From positions 37,775-101,774 of the forward strand of contig JAIQFK010000027.1 in the NCBI GenBank assembly GCA_020073305.1: DNA of 64,000 bases, written 5' to 3'. Made by a program: the position numbers and the translations under genes. Source of the stretch: Terriglobia bacterium (GTDB lineage: Bacteria > Acidobacteriota > Terriglobia > Bryobacterales > Bryobacteraceae). Of this stretch, positions 50,796 through 59,931 are shown in pieces (the stretch's first letter is position 1; each line of letters starts with the position of its first letter). The notes under the pieces are model-generated. The model saw only the letters and a list, made by a program, of their open reading frames with translations, was not told the DNA's origin and did not search any database.

Positions 50796-52019
50796 CTATG
50801 GCCGGGTCCGGATTAGGGCTGGGTGGCGGGAGGATAGACGCAACGCGCCATAGGCCGCGAGCGACGTCACCGAGGCGATCGAACAGGCTGGCGCATAGCC
50901 GAACCGGTCGATGAGCGCACCGAGCGCCGGCGAGACCACGGCCTGCATAGCGCCATACGCGGAGACCAGCAGCGAGATCGCGAACGCCGCACGGGCGCCC
51001 GCATAGATATCGAGGGGCATCGTATATAAGTTGACGCTGAACGCCGACACGGCGAGAATGCTGAGCGAGATTCCCGCCGATGCCCACAGAGCGTTGGGCG
51101 CGAAAGGTATGGCAATCGCGGCCACGCCCGCTATCGCACATGCCAGGCACACACGTGTCCGCGCCGCCACCGGCTCCATGCCCTGCTTTGCCCAGCGGAA
51201 CGAGAGCCACCCGCCCGCGAACCCTCCCAACATCGCCGCGAGCGGTGGGAGCCAGGCGAAGTAGGCGGCTTGAACAAAGGTCAGCCGGTTGACTTCCACC
51301 AGATAGAGCGTCGTCCAGTTGCTCCACAGGGAGTAAGTCACCATGCTCAGCGCGTTGGCTACGATGAATCCCCACATTTGGCGGTCCTGCAAAATGCCGA
51401 GACTGTGCGAAAGCGGCTCAATCAAAGACGGCCGCGAGGGCGGGGCACGATGGGCGACCAGGTTCCACAGAGGAATCCACAGCAACCCTGCGATACCCGT
51501 CACCACGAACGCCGCGCGCCACTCGAAGCGCACCGCCAGCAACGTCGCCACCGGCGGCGCCAGCATGGCTCCCAGAAAGACCGCGGCCTGATTCAACCCG
51601 TTGCCCAGCGCGCGCTCCTCGGGCGCGAGGTATTCGTACATGGCTTTGCCGGCCGCGGGAATGCCGCCCGCTTCGGCGAGTCCTAGCCATGCACGGCACG
51701 CCACCAGCCCGCCTAGTCCGCGCGTGAAGCCCGTTGTGATTCCGGCCAGCGACCACAGCCCAATGGCGAGACTGATGCCGCGGTTCAGTCCGATGCGATC
51801 GATCAGCAGACCCGCAAACGGCGCCGCCGCGGCATAGGTGACGGAGACGGCCGTGAGGATCCAGCCGTAATCCAGATTGCTCAGGTGAAATTCAGCCCGC
51901 AGCAGCGGCGCGAGCGTAGCCAGCTCCTGGCGGTCCAGGTAATTGATGCTCGAGGAAAGAAAGAAAATGCTTAGCACCAGCCAGCGGGTGCGCGGGACGG
52001 CTAACGGCTTAGCGGCCAT
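50796..52019 (-). CDS. MFS transporter (anion:cation symporter-like)
   Basis: SINYLDRQELATLAPLLRAEFHLSNLDYGWILTAVSVTYA; about 12 hydrophobic segments. Confidence 0.85.
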   Translation of the reverse strand: MAAKPLAVPRTRWLVLSIFFLSSSINYLDRQELATLAPLLRAEFHLSNLDYGWILTAVSVTYAAAAPFAGLLIDRIGLNRGISLAIGLWSLAGITTGFTRGLGGLVACRAWLGLAEAGGIPAAGKAMYEYLAPEERALGNGLNQAAVFLGAMLAPPVATLLAVRFEWRAAFVVTGIAGLLWIPLWNLVAHRAPPSRPSLIEPLSHSLGILQDRQMWGFIVANALSMVTYSLWSNWTTLYLVEVNRLTFVQAAYFAWLPPLAAMLGGFAGGWLSFRWAKQGMEPVAARTRVCLACAIAGVAAIAIPFAPNALWASAGISLSILAVSAFSVNLYTMPLDIYAGARAAFAISLLVSAYGAMQAVVSPALGALIDRFGYAPACSIASVTSLAAYGALRLSSRHPALIRTRP

Positions 52020-53704
52020 CAGGGGAACTGGATCGTGGCCACTTCTCCCACGGTTGCGGTTTTTGCGTTGCGTTTGGCGAAATACTCCACCACGATGCGC
52101 CGCGGCTTCTGCACGCCGCAGGCAAGCTTTTCGTCGCTCCCGCCCAGAATCGCGAGAGATGATGGATCGGGCACCAGCAGATTGGTGAGCTTGTGATCAT
52201 CGGTCTCCACCACCAGGCGGATCTGCCGGCCCAGGCAATCCACTTGCTTCAGATTTCCCGATGCGTGCCCATTGGGCTTGGGACCTTCCCACCACGGCTC
52301 CACTTTCTCCGGCGCCGCGCCTTTGCCCGCGTTGGCTTTGGCTTCAGCGGCCCGCAGATCGGCCAGGGCCTGCACCTTCAATTTCTGGATGTCGCGCTCA
52401 TGCTCCGCCGCCAGCCGCCGTCGTTCTGCTTCTTCCGCGTCCAGGCGCTGCTGTTCGATGGTCTGGCGTCCGGCTTCCATGCGCGCGCGTTCTTCCGGCG
52501 TGGTGGCGGCCTGTTCGGCATTGCGCCAGGCCTGCGCGGCTTTGTCGTACGCTTGCTCGTTCAGACAAGCTTTCGCCATCTCTTCCCACCGGGTTGCGTT
52601 GCGCGGCTCGAGCTGCGCGGCCTTTTCAAGATACTGGATGCGTTTGATGTTGTCGGTCTGGCGGCGCCCGATGAGCGCGTACGTCTCCGCCAGCTTCGGA
52701 TTCAGCTTCACCGCTTTCTCCAAGGCCGCGATGGCCTTGGCGTTGTCCTGCTCGAGCCGGGCATATTCCAGATACGACCGCGGCGATGGCGTCCCCGCGC
52801 TGATGGCTTCGGCAAAATCGCGCCGCGCCTCGTCCTGCTGCTTATCGCCGAGGGCCAGAATCGCCAGACCCTCATACGCCGCCGCAACATTCTCCTTCTG
52901 CTCGATCATGGCCTGATAAGCCGTGCGCGACCGGTTATCCAGCAGGAGGTCGGCAAGAGCTAGTTGCACTTCCGCGGGCAGCAGCAACTTCTCGTCCTTG
53001 TAGTCTCGCTGGACGTCGAGCGCTCTGCCGTCCACGGCCGCGGTCTGAAAATTTCCACCAGCCATGTGCTGATCCAATTCCTTTTCGATTTCAGCGCGCG
53101 CTATCCCGAATGCGTTGCCGTAGGCCGCGTCTTCGTCCACACCCTTCTGCAGGTTGAAAAGTAAGATGCGGAGCTTGGCATAGTAGTCCGGATTGGTGAC
53201 GAACAATTGCATGCGCGCCCAGTCCCGGTTGCGCTCATTCGCGGGTGGCGGCGCGCCAAGGGTCACGTGCGTTCCGTTTACCTGGATGGTGGAGAGCACG
53301 CCGGCAATCCCGTGCTCGATCGGCGCGGGCATGCGGCCGCTGTTGTTTTCGAGCAGCAGCCGCGCGCATTCGCGGAAAACTTCATGCGGGATGCGCGCAT
53401 CGGAGCTCAGCAGGACGTACCAGCGGTCGCGCCCATCGATCACCGCCGGAATCGACGGATACGTGTCGCGCTCCTGGGCGTTCTTGAAATAGAGGATGCG
53501 GATGGGTCGCGCGGTCTCGAGATCCTGCTTGCCGAGCATGTAACCGAGCACGTACCGGAACTGATCGAACCAGCCCAGCGTTTCCCGCGCGTGCTTGGAT
53601 CCGCCTTCCAGGTAGATTTCGAACGGACCGGAGCGGAGTTCCGTCCAATGGCTCTGGGCCGAGAGGATTAAGGGAAGCAGGCTAAGCAGAAACAACCGCC
53701 GCAT
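52019..53704 (-). CDS. TPR-repeat secreted protein
   Basis: Signal peptide; TPR-like NVAAAYEGLAILALGDKQQDEARRDFAEAI... and AIAALEKAVKLNPKLAETYALIGRRQTDNIKRIQYLEKAAQLEPRNATRWEEMAKACL. Confidence 0.75.
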   Translation of the reverse strand: MRRLFLLSLLPLILSAQSHWTELRSGPFEIYLEGGSKHARETLGWFDQFRYVLGYMLGKQDLETARPIRILYFKNAQERDTYPSIPAVIDGRDRWYVLLSSDARIPHEVFRECARLLLENNSGRMPAPIEHGIAGVLSTIQVNGTHVTLGAPPPANERNRDWARMQLFVTNPDYYAKLRILLFNLQKGVDEDAAYGNAFGIARAEIEKELDQHMAGGNFQTAAVDGRALDVQRDYKDEKLLLPAEVQLALADLLLDNRSRTAYQAMIEQKENVAAAYEGLAILALGDKQQDEARRDFAEAISAGTPSPRSYLEYARLEQDNAKAIAALEKAVKLNPKLAETYALIGRRQTDNIKRIQYLEKAAQLEPRNATRWEEMAKACLNEQAYDKAAQAWRNAEQAATTPEERARMEAGRQTIEQQRLDAEEAERRRLAAEHERDIQKLKVQALADLRAAEAKANAGKGAAPEKVEPWWEGPKPNGHASGNLKQVDCLGRQIRLVVETDDHKLTNLLVPDPSSLAILGGSDEKLACGVQKPRRIVVEYFAKRNAKTATVGEVATIQFP

Positions 53705-53791
53705 CTGAGGGTATTATCGCGCAGGGCGGCGCCTCGCAGCCGCCAACCCGCGACAGCGCCTCGGCCCGGTTGTTACAATGGCAAAGACCCC

Positions 53792-53866
53792 GGCGCTATC
53801 GTCTAACGGTTAGGACGGAGCCCTCTCAAGGCTTAAATACGGGTTCGATTCCCGTTAGCGCTACCA
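53792..53866 (+). tRNA. tRNA-Glu (CTC), CCA encoded
   Basis: GGCGCTA TC GTCTAACGGTTAGGAC G GAGCC CTCTCAA GGCTT AAAT ACGGG TTCGATT CCCGT TAGCGCT ACCA. Confidence 0.95.
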
Positions 53867-54147
53867 ATTCCTCATACACTTACAGGCAATGCGCTGTGAC
53901 GCGCTGTGACGCGCAACGCGCCAGCAAAAACCAACGCCTATCGCGGTCAACTTCTCTCCCCCCGCATCCGTCCGCCGGGAGTGCGTCTCGGAAGAACGAC
54001 GGCATGAGCAAGTCGAAGACGCATGCAGAGTCCATCATCGGTTCCCGGCGGGTCGGAATTCTGCGATCATATCGATCATGTCGACGAGCGAGGCTCGGCC
54101 GAGCGCAGCCTTAAAAGCGAACATCGGTGCCCCGAAGGGCGTTGAAA

Positions 54148-54705
54148 ATGCCCCTCGATAACCAGCTCGGCCCCGAAAGCCGTGACTGGAGTTTCATGGT
54201 GTTCAGTGGCCTGCCATCTGGGTCTGGTGTCCTTTTCGAAGAGATCACTCTCGACGAACGCATCGGACCGGAAGCGGTGGCTCTACTGATCGAACCGGAG
54301 CCGGACGAACTGCTCGCAAAGGGAAGGCTGGATCTCAATCTCAAAGCGGGTATTGCTGCGACTGCCTACGGCCCTGTCCTCTTCCTAATCTGGTGGATAC
54401 CACCCATCGTCAGCGGGCGCCCTGCCGCCTTCTACGAACAAGTCATGAACCCGTTGTTTCCAAACACGTCCGAGGTCCTTCGCCGCGTGGCCGAACAAAC
54501 CCACCTTCACGTGATCGTCACGGACGGGGCCGGCCAGGTTCTGAACCTCTTTGAGTACCAGAACAGGTTCGGTTTCGTTGGAATCCGGGCGGCAGTAGAT
54601 GGTGCGCGCGTCGCGTGGGGCGGTCCGGGTGATTTTGCCGAGGCGAAGATTGCATACGAGCGGCAGTACGAGATCGACGATATTCTTGCCGGTCGGTATG
54701 ATTGA
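54148..54705 (+). CDS. Hypothetical protein
   Basis: Long ORF with plausible composition (MPLDNQLGPESRDWSFMVFSGLPSGSGVLFEEITLDERIGPEAVALLIEPEPDELL...); no family recognised. Confidence 0.5.
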   Translation: MPLDNQLGPESRDWSFMVFSGLPSGSGVLFEEITLDERIGPEAVALLIEPEPDELLAKGRLDLNLKAGIAATAYGPVLFLIWWIPPIVSGRPAAFYEQVMNPLFPNTSEVLRRVAEQTHLHVIVTDGAGQVLNLFEYQNRFGFVGIRAAVDGARVAWGGPGDFAEAKIAYERQYEIDDILAGRYD

Positions 54706-55207
54706 GACACCATGATCGGCCCGCTACCCCGAACTCGGCTTACCTGGCAGGCGACGCCCCTGATTCATAGCCTAACGTCCGCACTCTTGGTTAGCGCGCG
54801 TCCAGGCTTTCCGCAGGGCATCTGAGAACAAACGCGTGCGGGCACCAGTTGGTTCATTGGAAACGGTGTGCTTCACGCATCGAGTCAATCTCCGGTAGCA
54901 GCACGATCAGGATGAACCGACGAAGATCCAACTCACTCGGCCACAGACACTCACACGCCCGGATTCGGGAGCGCCTGCACCCTGCAGCAGGTGCGCCATA
55001 AGCGCGGAAAGCGCGGTAAGTCTTCGCTACCCCGCCCTTTCGCGGCTTTTCGACAAGAGCCGGGCACGAGACCTTCTTTTCTGTTGACGACTGAACTCGC
55101 CGAATGATACTTATCAGTTGAACGCTGGCGGAGCGTTCCCGAGCGTCGGGACGCTCGCTAATCCCTTCTCGCAGCTTTTCCTGCTGCCCTACGTGTGTCC
55201 AAAAAAC

Positions 55208-55549
55208 ATGAATGCCTTGATTCCCGTCTATCACGCCGACGGTAGTCTGTACGCCTGGGCATCCGACCAACGGCTGGCGAGGCTGCAGTCCGCCGGACTG
55301 GTGGCGCGGGTGGTGCGCCATCGCAAGGGCTGCATCAACCGGGCGATTCTCTTCATGCGGCTGGGTGAGCCGAAGCCGATGTCGGCCAGTTCCGTGATGG
55401 GCACGAGATACAGCTTCAAAGAGCTTCTTGAACACGGGCCGGCCTGGGAACTCAAACACCTTGGCGGAGGCCACGGCGGAAAGACGTATGCCCTATCGGA
55501 GACGCGGGCGGCGTTCCTACAGGTGGTTCAGGATTGCACGGTCCCGTGA
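55208..55549 (+). CDS. Hypothetical protein
   Basis: MNALIPVYHADGSLYAWASDQRLARLQSAGLVARVVRHRKGCINRAILFMRLGEP...; ATG at 55208. Confidence 0.5.
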   Translation: MNALIPVYHADGSLYAWASDQRLARLQSAGLVARVVRHRKGCINRAILFMRLGEPKPMSASSVMGTRYSFKELLEHGPAWELKHLGGGHGGKTYALSETRAAFLQVVQDCTVP

Positions 55550-55839
55550 AAGCCCGACGACAGATCGGCGCGCGGCACGTTGCCTGGATGCGGGGCGCGT
55601 TCCGTGGCAGGCAGGCGCGCCCGTGGCGTCCGGTGGTCCAACCGGGCAACGCGAAGCCGGACGGCGCAACACGTGGCGCGGGGGCGCGAACGGGGCCAAA
55701 CGTCGCGTTGGACGCGGGCGCGGTCCAAATTCAGGGACCTGGCTTTCCACTTTTCGCCGAGGGTGGAATGGTCCCACAATCTCTCTAGTTAGAGCGACTT
55801 AATCAGGTTGTCACCCAGGGTTGTCACCCTCCTAATCCG

Positions 55840-57189
55840 ATGAGTTCCCTCAGGCAGACCAAACCCAAGACCCAGGCGTTCGCCGTCGAGTGGTGGCCGA
55901 TTGGCCGGGTCACACCGTATCCGAACAATGCACGGGTGATTCCTGCGTCCGCGATCGAGAAGGTTGCGTCCTCCATTCGATCCTTCGGGTGGCGGCAGCC
56001 TATCGTAGTCGATACCGCCGGCGTGATCGTGGTTGGCCACGTCCGTCTGCTGGCCGCCCAGTCAATGGCGCTGGCCGAGGTTCCCGTTCACGTGGCGAGG
56101 GATCTCACGCCTAGCCAGGTGAAGGCGTACCGGCTAATGGACAATCGCTCGCACGAAGAAGCGACCTGGGATCTCGATCTGATCGGCCCGGAACTCCAAA
56201 GTATCCAGGAGCTGGACAGCGATTTCGATCTGGCGTTGACCGGATTCGATCAGGATGAGCTGAACGCCTATCTGTTTCCGCCAGAGAAAACCAGCGGGGA
56301 AGAGGACCTGGTTTCTCTGCCGCCTGCCACGCCGGTCACCTTGCCCGGAGACCTGTGGCTCTGCGGTGATCCGCCCCGTCAACACCGCGTGCTCTGCGCT
56401 GATGCGACCAGCCCGGAGGCGGTGTCCCGGTTACTGGGAGACCGCAAACCGTTTCTGATGGTGACGGACCCACCATACGGAATCGAGTTGGATTCGGAGT
56501 GGCGCGATCGTGCCGGGCTGAACGGTTGCGGACCCGCCGAGGCGAGCTACATGAAGCACCGCACCGAGGGCCACACGCAAACGGAAATCTCGGGCGACAC
56601 GCGCGCGGACTGGTCGGAAGCCTTCGCGCTGGTGCCGAGCCTCGAGGTGGCCTACGTCTGGCACGCGTCGAAGTTCACTCGCGAGGTCCTCGATGGCTTG
56701 CTGCGAATTGGTTTTCTGCACCACCAGCAGATCATCTGGAACAAGGGCCGCACCGTTCTCACGAGGACGCACTACTGGTTCCAACATGAGCCGTGCTGGT
56801 ACGTCCGAAAGAAAAACGCGCCGTGGTTTGGGAAGCCAGGCGAGAACTCGACCATCTGGGATTCGCCGTCGCCCAAGTTCATCATGGGTGGCTCTGATGA
56901 GGAGAAGCTCGATCACCCCACGCAGAAACCCGTCGCGTTAATGCGGCGCCCGATCCTGAATCACACCAAGCAAGGCGAGTTAGTGTACGAGCCATTTCTT
57001 GGCAGCGGAACCACGCTCGCTGCTGCTGAACTGACCGAGCGCGTCTGCTATGGGCTGGAGCTTGATCCGAAGTACGTTGACGTCGTCGTCGAGCGGTGGC
57101 AGCGGCTCACAGGCAGACAAGCAACGCTCGATGGCGATGGCCGGACGTTCGAGCAGATGAAAGCTGAACGCGTGGGGATCGCGGCATGA
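55840..57189 (+). CDS. DNA methyltransferase with N-terminal ParB-like domain (phage-type)
   Basis: IGRVTPYPNNARVIPASAIEKVASSIRSFGWRQPIVVDTAGVIVVGHVRLLAA; VTDPPYGIELDSEW (DPPY); HPTQKPVALMRRPI; VYEPFLGSGTTLAAAE. Confidence 0.92.
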   Translation: MSSLRQTKPKTQAFAVEWWPIGRVTPYPNNARVIPASAIEKVASSIRSFGWRQPIVVDTAGVIVVGHVRLLAAQSMALAEVPVHVARDLTPSQVKAYRLMDNRSHEEATWDLDLIGPELQSIQELDSDFDLALTGFDQDELNAYLFPPEKTSGEEDLVSLPPATPVTLPGDLWLCGDPPRQHRVLCADATSPEAVSRLLGDRKPFLMVTDPPYGIELDSEWRDRAGLNGCGPAEASYMKHRTEGHTQTEISGDTRADWSEAFALVPSLEVAYVWHASKFTREVLDGLLRIGFLHHQQIIWNKGRTVLTRTHYWFQHEPCWYVRKKNAPWFGKPGENSTIWDSPSPKFIMGGSDEEKLDHPTQKPVALMRRPILNHTKQGELVYEPFLGSGTTLAAAELTERVCYGLELDPKYVDVVVERWQRLTGRQATLDGDGRTFEQMKAERVGIAA

Positions 57190-57313
57190 ATCGCCCGCTG
57201 CCACCGCGAGATCGCGGAAATAGAAGCGCTGATCCTTTCCGGGCACCCCGATCTGCAAGGCCTGTGCCTCGCGCTCTCGGACTGGTCGGCCGAGCTGAGG
57301 ATCATCGAAAGCA

Positions 57314-57607
57314 ATGCTAATCCCACTTGAGATTCTGATTGCCGGCACGGGACTCGCCACCGGTCTGATCGGCTCCTACGTTGGTCTCAGGAACCGGGTG
57401 CTCCTCGCGGAGGTTCGAAAGGAAGCTGCGGAACTGGAGACCCGAATGGTCACCAGGATCTGCAACATCTATGTGCGCGCGGGCGAGTGCCGGTTGCACG
57501 AAGATCAGGTGCTGGAAGCGCTGGGCAAGCTGACTCACGAAGTTCACGACCTCGCGGAGCGCGATCCGCACGAGAAGCATGAACGAAAACCGCCGCCGGA
57601 TCGTTGA
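57314..57607 (+). CDS. Small membrane-anchored coiled-coil hypothetical protein
   Basis: MLIPLEILIAGTGLATGLIGSYVGLRNRVLLAEVRKEAAELETRM...: one N-terminal TM segment then charged helix. Confidence 0.5.
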   Translation: MLIPLEILIAGTGLATGLIGSYVGLRNRVLLAEVRKEAAELETRMVTRICNIYVRAGECRLHEDQVLEALGKLTHEVHDLAERDPHEKHERKPPPDR

Positions 57608-57619
57608 ACCCGGCGGCGG
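57590..57619. terminator. 10-bp GC-rich hairpin between (formerly) convergent genes
   Basis: ccgccgccgg-atcgttgaac-ccggcggcgg overlapping the stop of the 97-aa ORF; no T-run seen, so the terminator call is tentative. Confidence 0.4.
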
Positions 57620-57653
57620 CTTGGGAAGCGAGGAGAGGCTCCTACTTGGCGAT

Positions 57654-57742
57654 CTTGTAGTATGCGGAGCACATTATTATGCGGAGTCGGCGGCGACGAT
57701 CATCGGTTCGCCGCCGAAACACGCGGTTGGCGCTTTACATAA
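57654..57742 (+). repeat. Left terminal inverted repeat of RIT element
   Basis: cttgtagtatgcggagcacattattatgcggagtcggcggcgacgatcatcggttcgccgccgaaacacgcggttggcgctttacataa. Confidence 0.95.
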
Positions 57743-57754
57743 CCATGACACTGC

Positions 57755-57778
57755 GAGAATTCTCCCTGGAGAATTCTC
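57755..57778. promoter_or_regulatory. Two copies of palindrome GAGAATTCTC immediately 5' of the first recombinase ATG
   Basis: gagaattctc cctg gagaattctc ATG; the likely Shine-Dalgarno GGAG lies at the start of the second copy. Confidence 0.55.
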
Positions 57779-59020
57779 ATGTCTACTTCAACGTTCGCAG
57801 TGGCGCAGCAGCGGTGGGCCCTCAACCCTGGCGCGTTGCAGCCATTGGTTCAGTCTTATATCAATCATCTCGTCTCCCGTGGATATCAGGCGGGCACGAT
57901 TCATCACCTGGGGCATAGCGCCAGGCATTTTTGCTATTGGCTCAATCAGTCGGATGTCGGCGTCGCACACATCGACGACGGCGTCATCGATCGGTTTGCA
58001 CGGCATCAATGCCGGTGCCCTGGGGACAGAGCATCAGACACTTTGAGCGCGGCTTTTGTCGGCATGATTCGGAAATTCGTTCGCTTCCTTGAAGAATCCC
58101 AGGTCGTCAACCGTGTCGCGCGTTCGACCGGCGATGGCCGCGTCCAAGCCTATCTGGATTGGCTTAAGGAGCATCGAGGCTTGTCGGAGCATACCATCAA
58201 CGCGCGCCGCAAGCTTATGAACCAGCTTCTGTCTTTGCTCGGGCCAGACCCTCGCGCATACGATGCGGCCGGAGTCCGCAGCATAATCTTGTCGGAGTCC
58301 CAGCGCCGCAGCACGGCCAATACGAAGAACATCGTGACAGCCCTGCGCTCCTATTTGCGCTATCTGGCCACGCAGGGACTGTGCTCACCATCGTTGGATC
58401 AGGCGGTGCCAACGGTGGCCCACTGGAAGCATTCGAATCTTCCCAAGTATCTGCCCGCCGCCAAAGTAGAGGCTTTAATCAACTCGTGCGATACGACGAC
58501 GCCGACCGGCATTCGCGATCGTGCCATCTTGCTGCTCCTGGCGCGTCTTGGCCTGCGAGCGGGAGACATTATGAGGCTGCGCATCGACGACATCGACTGG
58601 CAGCAGGGCAGCCTACGCGTTTGCGGCAAGGGGCGCCGAGAATCGAAACTCCCTTTGCCGCAGGACGCCGGCGATGCACTACTGAAGTATCTGACCGAGG
58701 TGCGGCCTGATGTTCCTATCGCCAAAATCTTCCTGCGTTCACTGGCGCCGTGCGGACCGTTTGTCGAGTCGTCAACCGGGATTTCCACGATCGTCCGTCG
58801 GGCCTTGGTCCGCGCGGGCATCGATGATGCGCCCTCGCGCGGAGCTCATATGCTTCGACACTCGGCGGCCACGACCTTGTTACGATCCGGAACGCCGTTG
58901 GCGGCCATTGGCGCCGTTTTACGGCATCGGTCCATAGACACGACGGCACAGTACGCGAAGGTCGATGTCCCGTCACTCAAACAGATTGCCCAGCCCTGGC
59001 CCGGAGGTGCGTCATGTTGA
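57779..59020 (+). CDS. Tyrosine recombinase (RIT gene 1)
   Basis: GIRDRAILLLLARLGLRAGDIMRL ... HMLRHSAATTLLRSG ... IGAVLRHRSIDTTAQYAKVD. Confidence 0.92.
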   Translation: MSTSTFAVAQQRWALNPGALQPLVQSYINHLVSRGYQAGTIHHLGHSARHFCYWLNQSDVGVAHIDDGVIDRFARHQCRCPGDRASDTLSAAFVGMIRKFVRFLEESQVVNRVARSTGDGRVQAYLDWLKEHRGLSEHTINARRKLMNQLLSLLGPDPRAYDAAGVRSIILSESQRRSTANTKNIVTALRSYLRYLATQGLCSPSLDQAVPTVAHWKHSNLPKYLPAAKVEALINSCDTTTPTGIRDRAILLLLARLGLRAGDIMRLRIDDIDWQQGSLRVCGKGRRESKLPLPQDAGDALLKYLTEVRPDVPIAKIFLRSLAPCGPFVESSTGISTIVRRALVRAGIDDAPSRGAHMLRHSAATTLLRSGTPLAAIGAVLRHRSIDTTAQYAKVDVPSLKQIAQPWPGGASC

Positions 59021-59931
59021 GCCAGGACGTAGAACGCTACATTACTCTGCAACGAACCCTTGGATACAAGTTTGGCGATCAATCCTGCTCGCTCAAGCTG
59101 TTTGCCGCTTACGCAATGGCTTACGCCGATGAGTTCGTCCGTGTTGAACGTGTGCTGGCTTGGTCGGCGGCGCAAACACCTTCAGCGCAGCGGCGCTGGA
59201 CGCTGGTGGCGCGGGTACGACGCTTCGCGCTCGCCATGCACGCCGAGAATCCACGCCACGAAGTACCTCCGCGAGATTGCGTGGGCCACGCCAAGATAGC
59301 CAGGAGATCGCCCTACATCTACACCGCCGACGACATCGACCGCATGATGCGCAGTGCCGGCCAGATGCCGGCGAAAGGCTTCATTGCGCCTGCAACACTC
59401 ACCACCTTGTTGGGGCTACTGGCTTCAACGGGCTTGCGCATTTCCGAGGCACTGTCGCTGCAATGCTCCGATGTCGGGGACGATGGTCTCATCATCCGCA
59501 AATCCAAGCATGGCAAAAGTCGCCTTCTCCCGCTGCATGAGACCGCCCAGGCGGCGCTGGACCAGCACCTGAGCGAGCGCGCTCGGCGGCCAGTCTTTAC
59601 CGAGGCCGTATTCGTGTCCCGCAACGGGCAAGCCCTCATGTACCATGCCATCCGGGACACGTTCCGGCGGTTAATGGTGCGTGCCGGTCTGCGGCCGAGG
59701 TTCTCAGGCACCGGTGCGCGCATGCATGACCTACGCCACACTTTCGCGGTGCGCTCGCTGGAGCAATGCCAGCATAATCGGCAGGCAGTTGCGCAACACA
59801 TGATCGCACTTAGCACCTACCTCGGCCATACGAACGTCACTTGCACCTACTGGTACCTCGAAGCGACCCCCATCCTCATGAGTGACATCGCCAAAGCAGG
59901 CGAAGCAATGCACCAGGGAGGTGACGCATGA
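59014..59931 (+). CDS. Tyrosine recombinase (RIT gene 2)
   Basis: LLASTGLRISEALSLQCSDV ... MHDLRHTFAVRSLEQ ... LSTYLGHTNVTCTYWYLEATP; 7-bp overlap with gene 1. Confidence 0.92.
   Translation: MLSQDVERYITLQRTLGYKFGDQSCSLKLFAAYAMAYADEFVRVERVLAWSAAQTPSAQRRWTLVARVRRFALAMHAENPRHEVPPRDCVGHAKIARRSPYIYTADDIDRMMRSAGQMPAKGFIAPATLTTLLGLLASTGLRISEALSLQCSDVGDDGLIIRKSKHGKSRLLPLHETAQAALDQHLSERARRPVFTEAVFVSRNGQALMYHAIRDTFRRLMVRAGLRPRFSGTGARMHDLRHTFAVRSLEQCQHNRQAVAQHMIALSTYLGHTNVTCTYWYLEATPILMSDIAKAGEAMHQGGDA

Noticed and set aside
55428-55802. Cluster of five overlapping ORFs in both directions
   Set aside because: Very GC-rich stretch in which all frames are open; Arg/Pro/Gly-biased products and no recognisable domain, so probably non-coding.
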